From SIG440 sp045592585 (GTDB lineage: Bacteria > Bacillota > Clostridia > Monoglobales > Monoglobaceae), in assembly GCA_045592585.1 (NCBI GenBank), contig JAZNVB010000142.1, positions 1 through 13,073 of the forward strand: a stretch of 13,073 bases of DNA, written 5' to 3'. Shown here one piece after another: positions 8,600 to 13,073 of the stretch (positions are counted from its first letter, which is position 1; each line of letters begins with the position of its first letter). The notes under the pieces are model-generated. The model searched no databases. It saw only the letters and a list, made by a program, of their open reading frames with translations, and was not told the origin of the DNA. The position numbers and the translations under genes were made by a program.

Positions 8600-8630
8600 T
8601 CGCCCACACGTCCAAATGTAGCGACTAATT
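8594..8630 (-). terminator. Terminator hairpin of the antisense RNA, possibly bidirectional
   Basis: AATTAGTCGC (8594-8603) is perfectly complementary to GCGACTAATT (8621-8630) around a 17-nt loop that can form an extra ACA/TGT pairing. On the minus strand it is followed by TTTGCTTTTAT. On the plus strand the flank is less T-rich. The plus-strand arm overlaps the peptide stop codon. Confidence 0.65.
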
Positions 8631-8644
8631 ATTAGTTCTATTTT

Positions 8645-8672
8645 GGCGAGTCGTTCAACGAACTGCCTTTTT
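8645..8672 (+). terminator. Terminator of the peptide mRNA
   Basis: The arms GGCGAGTCG (8645-8653) and CGAACTGCC (8659-8667) form a hairpin with a single bulged base on each side and a TTCAA loop. TTTTT follows at 8668-8672. This would give a peptide mRNA of about 240 nt that completely spans the antisense RNA. Confidence 0.65.
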
Positions 8673-8680
8673 CTATGTTC

Positions 8681-8709
8681 ATTATACTGAATAAAATCTA
8701 TTTTGTCAA
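8681..8709 (-). promoter_or_regulatory. Perfect consensus sigma-A promoter for the antisense RNA
   Basis: On the minus strand, TTGACA (8709-8704) and TATAAT (8686-8681) are separated by exactly 17 bp, so all 12 hexamer positions match. No open reading frame worth the name follows within 90 nt, only an RNA-like fold and a terminator, so it most likely drives a small RNA. A small inverted repeat, TTTTGC (8713-8718) with GCAAAA (8730-8735), lies just upstream; its meaning is unclear. Confidence 0.85.
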
Positions 8710-8756
8710 CACTTTTGCATAAACTTTAAGCAAAATACAGGACGTGTAATGAATAT

Positions 8757-8785
8757 TTGACATTTTGGGAATAATATGTTATATT
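8757..8785 (+). promoter_or_regulatory. Strong extended -10 promoter for a small RNA
   Basis: Perfect TTGACA (8757-8762), a 17-bp spacer ending in TGT (8777-8779), and TATATT (8780-8785). The TG motif makes this an extended -10 promoter. The predicted start near 8792 falls at the first paired bases of the following long stem. Confidence 0.8.
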
Positions 8786-8791
8786 ATCTTT

Positions 8792-8958
8792 GCGACGTAA
8801 TTGAATAATTTTTATTTAGAGAGGGCATGCTTTTTACTTTTCGGTAAAAATGCACATACAAATAGCTTGCTCTTTTCTAAGTATGTTATTCAATTTGCGT
8901 CGCAACAAATTAAGGTATTGTGCATTTTTCGGTGCACGGTTCGCTGTGCACTTTTTTT
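8792..8958 (+). ncRNA. Candidate structured small RNA of about 167 nt, family unknown
   Basis: The transcript is bounded by an extended -10 promoter and a classical terminator. Its first 114 nt fold as a long rod. TTGCGACG (8790-8797) pairs with CGTCGCAA (8898-8905), and AATTGAATAA (8799-8808) pairs with TTATTCAATT (8886-8895). A possible 11-bp stretch with wobbles follows (TAGAGAGGGCA with TGCTCTTTTCTA), and TTTTTAC/GTAAAAA forms the tip. No open frame has a convincing ribosome binding site. The closing stem, internal loops and apical hairpin recall 6S RNA, but the rod is shorter than usual for 6S and I cannot confirm a match. It is not SRP RNA, tmRNA or RNase P RNA by any motif I can see. 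A regulatory RNA belonging to the neighbouring peptide module is another possibility. Confidence 0.6.
8932..8958 (+). terminator. Rho-independent terminator of the small RNA
   Basis: GTGCACGG (8932-8939) pairs with CTGTGCAC (8944-8951), including one G-U, around a TTCG tetraloop. Seven T residues (8952-8958) follow. This is a textbook intrinsic terminator with no protein-coding gene immediately upstream. Confidence 0.9.
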
Positions 8959-8996
8959 GTGCAATACAAAATGCTGCGACATTCAACCTGAAACAA

Positions 8997-9032
8997 CGAG
9001 AATAACCCGGGGATAACCCCGGGTTATTCTCG
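8997..9032. terminator. Strong hairpin downstream of the ABC-F gene
   Basis: A perfect 16-bp stem (8997-9012 with 9017-9032) has a 4-nt ATAA loop and a GC-rich centre. On the minus strand it lies 8 nt after the ABC-F stop and is followed by TTGTTTC, so it probably terminates that gene. The T-tract is poor on both strands. Confidence 0.7.
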
Positions 9033-9040
9033 CTAATTGA

Positions 9041-10594
9041 TTATACTATTTTTGTACTCCAGTCCGAAACATCCCATATATCACTGCATACGTCGGAATA
9101 AAATTCAGGCTCGTGGCTGACCAGCAGAACAGTCCCTTTAAATTCTTTTACGGCTTTTGCAAGCTCTGCTTTGGCGTCAATGTCCAAGTGGTTGGTAGGC
9201 TCGTCAAGGACAAGTAGGTTTGCAGGGCTTTGCATAATTTTACAAAGACGTACCTTTGCATTTTCGCCGCCTGAAAGCACCTTCATCTGCGAGGTTATGT
9301 GCTCGGTGGTAAGACCGCATGTTGCAAGGGCGGCACGTGCTGCGGCATTGGTAAGGGAAGGAAATTCGTCCCAGAATTCCTGAAGGGCAGTTTTGTCTGA
9401 CGCACTTTCCTCCTGCTCAAAGTATCCAACATTCATAAACTGGTCGTGCTCGATTTTACCCTCGATTGGCGGGATAATTCCAAGCAGGGTTTTAAGGAGT
9501 GTTGATTTTCCCAAACCGTTTACACCTTTTATGGCAATTTTTTGATTTCGTTCAATTTGCAAATCAATCTTTTTGGTAAGGGGCGAGTCATAGCCGATAA
9601 TCAGACCTTTGGCGGAGATTACCACTCTGCCGGGTGCACGGTCGCACCTGAAGTTAAAGGTGGGTTTTATCTTTTCGGGGGCAAGGCTGATTCTGTCCAT
9701 TTTGTCAAGCTCTTTCTGGCGTGACCTTGCCAGGGTTGCCGTTGCGGCTCTTGCCTTGTTTTTGGCAACAAAGACCTCAAGATCGGCAATCTTTTTCTGT
9801 TGTTTTTTATATGCCTGCTCAAGCTGCTGCTTTTGAAGGTCGTACATTCTTAAAAAGTCTTCGTATGTGCCCTTATAACGTGTAAGAATGGTGTTTTCAA
9901 GATGATAAATAACATTGGTTACGTTGGTGAGGAAGGGCATATCGTGTGAAACCAGAATAAATGCATTCTCGTAATTCTGCAAAAAGTTGGTCAGCCAGTT
10001 TATGTGGTTTTCGTCAAGGAAGTTGGTAGGCTCGTCTAAAATCAAAATCATGGGGTTTTCAAGCAGAACCTTGGCAAGCAAAACCTTTGCACGCTGACCG
10101 CCGCTTAATTCGGATACGTCTTTGTCAAGACCGATTTCGCCAAGACCAAGACCGTTGGCATATTCCGAAATCTTGGTGTCTATGGTATAGTAGCCCGAGG
10201 AATCTAAGATTTCCTGCATTTCGCCAACGTCTTCCATCATTTTTGAAATTTCGTCGTCGGTAGCATCTGCCATTTTGTCATAAATTGCAATCATTTCTTC
10301 TTCAAGCTTGCTCAGGTGCGAAAAGGCATCACGCAACACATCCATAATGGTTTTGCCCTTTTCCAGTGATGAATACTGGTCAAGATAGCCATAGGTGATG
10401 TGTCGGCACCATTCAACAGTTCCGCTGTCAGGCTGAAGCTCGCCTGTTATGATTTTCAAAAAGGTGGATTTGCCTTCGCCGTTGGCACCAATCAGGCCGA
10501 TATGCTCGCCTTTAAGAAGGCGAAAGCTGGCGTCCTCAAGTATTTGTCTGCCGCCAAAGCTGTGTGTTATATTTTCTGCATTAAGTATGCTCAT
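9041..10594 (-). CDS. ABC-F family ATP-binding protein (ribosome-associated type)
   Basis: The product has 517 residues, two ABC ATPase domains and no membrane segments. Domain 1 has Walker A GANGEGKST (36-44), signature LSGGQ (163-167) and Walker B ILDEP (D187, E188). Domain 2 has GVNGLGKST (357-365), LSGGE (440-444) and LVLDEP (D464, E465). The basic helical linker at about 240-320 includes KARAATATLARSRQKELDK and is the P-site tRNA interaction motif of ABC-F proteins, closest in style to YkpA/YbiT. ABC-F ATPases bind the ribosomal E-site and relieve stalled translation; some give antibiotic resistance. The frame extends 26 codons upstream, but the ATG at 10594 is chosen because AGGAGA precedes it and a consensus promoter lies within the extension. 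The predicted leader is only about 28 nt, too short for the attenuators seen before many resistance ABC-F genes, so a housekeeping role is likelier. Confidence 0.93.
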   Translation of the reverse strand: MSILNAENITHSFGGRQILEDASFRLLKGEHIGLIGANGEGKSTFLKIITGELQPDSGTVEWCRHITYGYLDQYSSLEKGKTIMDVLRDAFSHLSKLEEEMIAIYDKMADATDDEISKMMEDVGEMQEILDSSGYYTIDTKISEYANGLGLGEIGLDKDVSELSGGQRAKVLLAKVLLENPMILILDEPTNFLDENHINWLTNFLQNYENAFILVSHDMPFLTNVTNVIYHLENTILTRYKGTYEDFLRMYDLQKQQLEQAYKKQQKKIADLEVFVAKNKARAATATLARSRQKELDKMDRISLAPEKIKPTFNFRCDRAPGRVVISAKGLIIGYDSPLTKKIDLQIERNQKIAIKGVNGLGKSTLLKTLLGIIPPIEGKIEHDQFMNVGYFEQEESASDKTALQEFWDEFPSLTNAAARAALATCGLTTEHITSQMKVLSGGENAKVRLCKIMQSPANLLVLDEPTNHLDIDAKAELAKAVKEFKGTVLLVSHEPEFYSDVCSDIWDVSDWSTKIV

Positions 10595-10628
10595 TTGTTT
10601 TCTCCTGTGTTTGATATTTGCCTTCAAT

Positions 10629-10657
10629 ATTATAAATGTTAAGGAGAAATTTGTCAA
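10629..10657 (-). promoter_or_regulatory. Perfect consensus sigma-A promoter for the ABC-F gene
   Basis: On the minus strand, TTGACA (10657-10652) and TATAAT (10634-10629) are separated by 17 bp. Transcription should start near 10622. This settles the start codon at 10594, since the longer frame would begin upstream of the promoter. Confidence 0.88.
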
Positions 10658-10709
10658 ATAATAATTTTGCAAAAAATGTGAATTATGGGTAGATTTTTTT
10701 GGAATAATA

Positions 10710-10718
10710 TGCTACAAT
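10710..10718 (+). promoter_or_regulatory. Extended -10 promoter for ribonuclease HI
   Basis: TGC followed by TACAAT (10713-10718) forms an extended -10 element; there is no good -35 hexamer. The predicted start near 10725 supports translation from ATG 10770 rather than ATG 10728, which would have almost no leader. Confidence 0.5.
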
Positions 10719-10769
10719 ATATTTTGAATGTCAAGGTACATTCAAGTATCAATCAAAAGAGGTAAACCT

Positions 10770-11216
10770 ATGGGCGAGCTAAAGCTTGTTGAGATTTTTC
10801 CCGACGGTGCCTGTAGCGGAAATCCGGGCCCCGGAGGGTATGGAGTTATTCTGAAATACGGCGATGCAGTAAAGGAAATATCAGGCGGTGAAAAAGAGAC
10901 CACCAACAACCGTATGGAGCTTACTGCGGCTATCGTTGGGCTTGAGGCTTTAAATCAGCCCTGCCGTGTAAGGCTTTACAGCGATTCAAAGTATCTTGTT
11001 GATGCAATTCTGAATGGCTGGGCTGTAAAATGGCGGGAAAACGGCTGGATGCGAAACCGACGTGAAGAAGCCCTGAACCCCGACCTGTGGGAAAAAATCC
11101 TCAATCTGCTTGAAATACATCAGGTGGAGCTTGTGTGGGTGAAAGGCCACGCAGGACACACCGAAAACGAAAAGTGCGACAAAATGGCGGTTGCCGAGTC
11201 GCAGAAGTTTAAATGA
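10770..11216 (+). CDS. rnhA: Ribonuclease HI
   Basis: The 148-residue protein cuts the RNA strand of RNA-DNA hybrids, removing R-loops and Okazaki primers in the cytoplasm. The acidic active site is complete: D12 in FPDGACSGNPGPGGYG, E50 in TTNNRMELTAA, D72 in LYSDSKYL and D137 in NEKCDKMA, with the loop histidine H127 in WVKGHAGH. The basic protrusion GWAVKWRENGWMRNRREEA (83-101) marks the E. coli-like type HI. The length is normal. The frame could start at 10728, but ATG 10770 has AAAAGAGGT 6 nt upstream, begins just before the first strand of the fold, and fits the predicted transcript start. nifS begins 72 nt downstream on the same strand, so co-transcription is possible. Confidence 0.95.
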   Translation: MGELKLVEIFPDGACSGNPGPGGYGVILKYGDAVKEISGGEKETTNNRMELTAAIVGLEALNQPCRVRLYSDSKYLVDAILNGWAVKWRENGWMRNRREEALNPDLWEKILNLLEIHQVELVWVKGHAGHTENEKCDKMAVAESQKFK

Positions 11217-11232
11217 TTGATTAAAAATTTGC

Positions 11233-11263
11233 GGAGAATCTACTTTTCATAGATTTATACTCC
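11233..11263 (+). promoter_or_regulatory. Imperfect hairpin between rnhA and nifS
   Basis: AATCTA (11237-11242) pairs with TAGATT (11250-11255), and GGAG (11233-11236) pairs with CTCC (11260-11263) across a TATA bulge. There is no T-tract after it, so it is not a clear terminator. It could be a leader structure or an operator for the iron-sulfur genes. Confidence 0.3.
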
Positions 11264-11288
11264 AGAGAAAAGAAAGGTAGGGTTTTAT

Positions 11289-12467
11289 ATGGACAAAACA
11301 AGAGTTTATGTTGACCATTCGGCAACAACTCCCGTAAGGCGTGAAGTGCTTGATGCAATGCTTCCGTATTTCACCGAGAATTTCGGTAATGCGTCAACGG
11401 TTTATGCCGAGGGCAGAGAAACAAAAAAGGCAATCAGTCTTGCACGCGAACAGGTTGCAAAGGCAATCGGTGCTGATGTTAAGGAAATTTTCTTTACCGG
11501 CTCGGGCACAGAGGCTGACAACTGGGCAATCCGAGGCGCAGCTTATGCAAACAAGGCAAAGGGCAATCATATTATTACATCGGCGGTGGAGCATCACGCA
11601 GTTTTGCACACTTGTCAGGCTCTTGAAAAAGAGGGCTTTGAGGTAACATATCTGCCCGTTGACGAATTTGGCATGGTAACAGCCGAGGATGTACGCAAGG
11701 CAATTAAGGATACAACCATTCTTGTTACAATAATGACAGCCAACAACGAAATAGGCACAATTATGCCCATTGAGGAAATTGGCAGGATTACAAAGGATGC
11801 AGGGGTAATCTTTCACACCGATGCTGTTCAGGCAATCGGTATGATGGAGATTGACGTAAATAAGCTGAATGTTGACCTTCTGTCAATGACAGGTCACAAG
11901 TTCTACGGACCAAAAGGCAGCGGTGCGCTGTTTATAAGAAAGGGCGTAAAGGTTGCGCCATTCATTACGGGCGGTGCGCAGGAAAGTAACAAGCGTGCAG
12001 GTACCGAGAATGTGCCGGCAATTGTTGGTCTTGGCAAGGCAATTGAGCTTGCAACGGCAGACATTAAAGGGCATACCGAAAGACTTGCGGCAATGCGTGA
12101 TAAGTATATCGAAAGAATACTTGCTGAAATACCATACACCCGTCTTAACGGACATCCTAAGCAAAGGCTTGCATCAAATGCAAACATTTCCTTTGAGTTT
12201 ATCGAGGGCGAATCCCTCCTTCTTATGCTTGATATGCAGGGAATTTCCGCATCAAGCGGCAGTGCTTGTACATCAGGGTCGCTCGACCCCTCACACGTTC
12301 TCCTTGCAATTGGCTTAAAGCACGAGATTGCACACGGCTCACTCAGGGTTACATTTGGCGAGAGCAACACAATGGAGGATGTTGACAGAATAGTGGAGGC
12401 TTTGAAGACCATTGTAGCAAGATTGCGCGAGATGTCGCCTTTATACGAGGAAGTAAAAAACAGATAA
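11289..12467 (+). CDS. nifS: Cysteine desulfurase, NifS/IscS type
   Basis: The 392-residue pyridoxal-phosphate enzyme takes sulfur from L-cysteine, leaving alanine, and passes it as a persulfide to iron-sulfur scaffolds. Visible landmarks are the N-terminal VYVDHSATTPVR, H102 in SAVEHHAVLHT (cofactor stacking), TANNEIGTIMPIEEIG, HTDAVQAIG, the cofactor lysine K204 in SMTGHKFYGPKG, RAGTENVPAIVG, and the persulfide cysteine C327 in ASSGSACTSGSLDPSHVL. This long active-site loop is typical of group I desulfurases. The length matches IscS and NifS. Its start has AAAGGTAGG upstream. nifU follows after 20 nt, forming a two-gene unit. No iscR regulator lies next to it, unlike many clostridial clusters; rnhA is upstream instead. 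Confidence 0.95.
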   Translation: MDKTRVYVDHSATTPVRREVLDAMLPYFTENFGNASTVYAEGRETKKAISLAREQVAKAIGADVKEIFFTGSGTEADNWAIRGAAYANKAKGNHIITSAVEHHAVLHTCQALEKEGFEVTYLPVDEFGMVTAEDVRKAIKDTTILVTIMTANNEIGTIMPIEEIGRITKDAGVIFHTDAVQAIGMMEIDVNKLNVDLLSMTGHKFYGPKGSGALFIRKGVKVAPFITGGAQESNKRAGTENVPAIVGLGKAIELATADIKGHTERLAAMRDKYIERILAEIPYTRLNGHPKQRLASNANISFEFIEGESLLLMLDMQGISASSGSACTSGSLDPSHVLLAIGLKHEIAHGSLRVTFGESNTMEDVDRIVEALKTIVARLREMSPLYEEVKNR

Positions 12468-12487
12468 AACAGAAAGAAGGATATATT

Positions 12488-12937
12488 ATGTACAGCGAAA
12501 AAGTTATGGACCATTTCTCAAACCCCAGAAATGTTGGTGAAATTGAGGATGCAAACGCCGTAGGTCAGGTTGGCAACCCCAAGTGCGGCGATATTATGAA
12601 GATTTATATGAAGATAAACGACGACACCAAGCAGATTGAAGACGTTAAGTTTAAAACCTTTGGCTGTGGTGCTGCCGTTGCTACATCCAGTATGGCAACA
12701 GAAATGGTAAAAGGCAAGACCATTGACGAGGCTCTGGAAATTACCAATGTTGCCGTTGCCGAGGCTCTTGACGGACTTCCCCCTGTAAAGATGCATTGTT
12801 CAAACCTTGCTCAGGAGGCAATACATTCAGCAATTGCCGACTATTACAACCGCAAGGGTATTGACCCAACACATATCGTGGGCTGCAACGGTGATTGTTC
12901 CTGCTGTCACGCACACGACCACCAGGTTGAAGAATAA
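12488..12937 (+). CDS. nifU: Iron-sulfur cluster scaffold, NifU/IscU N-terminal type
   Basis: This 149-residue protein assembles iron-sulfur clusters using sulfur from the adjacent desulfurase. The three ligand cysteines are present: C33 in VGNPKCGD, C60 in FKTFGCGAAVATSS and C104 in KMHCSNLAQEAI, with D35, the usual aspartate near the site. It has only the IscU-like domain; the ferredoxin and C-terminal domains of full NifU are absent. The region 101-105 reads KMHCS rather than the LPPVK-HCS spacing of E. coli IscU, which is common in clostridial homologues. The tail is unusual in holding four cysteines (133, 137, 139, 140) and three alternating histidines (141, 143, 145), a possible extra metal site. 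AAGAAGG precedes the ATG by 7 nt. It is probably translated from the nifS transcript. Confidence 0.93.
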   Translation: MYSEKVMDHFSNPRNVGEIEDANAVGQVGNPKCGDIMKIYMKINDDTKQIEDVKFKTFGCGAAVATSSMATEMVKGKTIDEALEITNVAVAEALDGLPPVKMHCSNLAQEAIHSAIADYYNRKGIDPTHIVGCNGDCSCCHAHDHQVEE

Positions 12938-13028
12938 TATCTGAAAGGGTAGAAAGGCTGGCAAAAGGCGTCCTCACATAGGGAGAAATCAATTTGAATT
13001 TCAAATAAATCAAAATCAAAAACAGTTT

Positions 13029-13051
13029 TACTGCTTGAAACGCAGTATTTT
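13029..13051 (+). terminator. Weak hairpin after nifU
   Basis: TACTGC (13029-13034) pairs with GCAGTA (13042-13047) around a 7-nt loop and is followed by TTTT. It is about 90 nt beyond the nifU stop. The stem is short, so termination is uncertain. The rest of 12938-13073 shows no gene. Confidence 0.35.
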
Positions 13052-13073
13052 GGATGTCGGACAAGTAAAAAAC

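Larger units (their letters stand above)
8449..8667. repeat. Imperfect inverted repeat flanking the small peptide gene
   Basis: The left copy spans 8449-8485 and the right copy 8645-8667. GGCAGTTCG (8449-8457) is exactly complementary to CGAACTGCC (8659-8667). GGACGGCTCGCC (8474-8485) pairs continuously with 8645-8656, counting two G-U pairs. The left copy has 16 nt at its centre and the right copy 2 nt. In RNA these arms could join the two ends of the peptide mRNA. Each copy can also fold on itself. Confidence 0.7.
8587..8674 (-). ncRNA. Candidate antisense antitoxin RNA, about 88 nt
   Basis: A perfect consensus promoter on the minus strand predicts a start near 8674. A 10-bp hairpin (8594-8603 with 8621-8630) followed by TTTGCTTTTAT on the minus strand predicts an end near 8587. 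Its 5' hairpin, with arms at 8667-8659 and 8653-8645 around a short loop, repeats the sequence of the leader hairpin in the facing mRNA. The RNA is fully complementary to the 3' untranslated region of the peptide mRNA and its last few codons, and no open frame of note is present. Convergent transcription with 3' overlap is the layout of the TxpA/RatA and BsrG/SR4 systems of Bacillus subtilis. Function is inferred and the ends are predicted from sequence only. Confidence 0.6.

Noticed and set aside
8449..8667. Inverted repeats as ends of a miniature transposable element
   Set aside because: The arms are only 23-37 bp, no target-site duplication is seen around them, and the right arm is followed by a T-tract as a terminator would be. 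RNA pairing explains them better, though mobility of the larger interval is not excluded.
8801..9016. 71-residue open frame on the plus strand in the small RNA region
   Set aside because: It crosses the T-rich intrinsic terminator at 8932-8958 and both hairpins, has no good ribosome binding site, and its composition reflects folded RNA rather than protein.
8997..9032. Hairpin as a protein-binding palindrome or recombination site
   Set aside because: A 16-bp perfect stem directly after the ABC-F stop codon is explained more simply as a transcription terminator, despite the poor T-tract.
9041..10594. ABC-F gene as an antibiotic resistance determinant
   Set aside because: The predicted leader is about 28 nt without attenuator or leader peptide, and the linker resembles housekeeping YkpA/YbiT-type proteins more than resistance types; resistance cannot be claimed from sequence alone.
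11903..12514. 203-residue open frame on the minus strand opposite nifS
   Set aside because: It lies wholly antisense to a well-conserved gene plus the start of nifU, with no recognisable domain. It is a shadow of the codon pattern of nifS.

Overview
The window looks like chromosomal DNA from an anaerobic Firmicute of class Clostridia, probably a gut or environmental lineage. The basis is moderately low GC, purine-rich Shine-Dalgarno sites, sigma-A type promoters, two S-layer homology (SLH) surface proteins and a NifS/NifU-type iron-sulfur pair. No marker gene allows a genus call. There is no tRNA, rRNA, CRISPR array, transposase or phage gene.

Layout. (1) 18-986: a DUF4432 aldose-epimerase-like enzyme, closed by a bidirectional terminator shared with the next gene. 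(2) 1047-2873 (-) and 3130-6030 (+): two divergent secreted SLH proteins, separated by 256 bp that hold a good minus-strand promoter. (3) 6207-8327: a cytoplasmic glycoside-hydrolase-like protein of 706 residues with its own promoter and terminator. (4) 8328-9040: a 0.7 kb stretch that conventional gene calling would leave nearly empty but which is dense in RNA signals. (5) 9041-10594 (-): a two-domain ABC-F ATPase. (6) 10770-11216: ribonuclease HI. (7) 11289-12937: nifS and nifU, 20 nt apart, for iron-sulfur cluster assembly. The last 136 bp hold only a weak hairpin.

The most interesting part is region 4. It carries what looks like an undescribed type I toxin-antitoxin module. A 24-residue hydrophobic peptide (8525-8599) has an unusually strong, probably occluded ribosome binding site and a highly structured 5' leader. 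Facing it on the minus strand is a perfect consensus promoter (TTGACA, 17 bp, TATAAT) for an antisense RNA of about 88 nt that overlaps the 3' end of the peptide mRNA. The 5' leader hairpin and the 3' hairpin are inverted copies of each other, so the mRNA ends could pair over a long distance. About 80 bp further on, a second small RNA of about 167 nt has an extended -10 promoter, a long rod-like fold and a textbook terminator with a UUCG loop. It has no protein-coding capacity that I would support.

How the genes relate: apart from nifS-nifU, and possibly rnhA with them, most units have their own promoter and terminator, so this reads as a series of independent transcription units. The DUF4432 protein and the hydrolase-like protein may both act in carbohydrate use, and the SLH proteins in the cell envelope. 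Nothing in the sequence ties them into one pathway.
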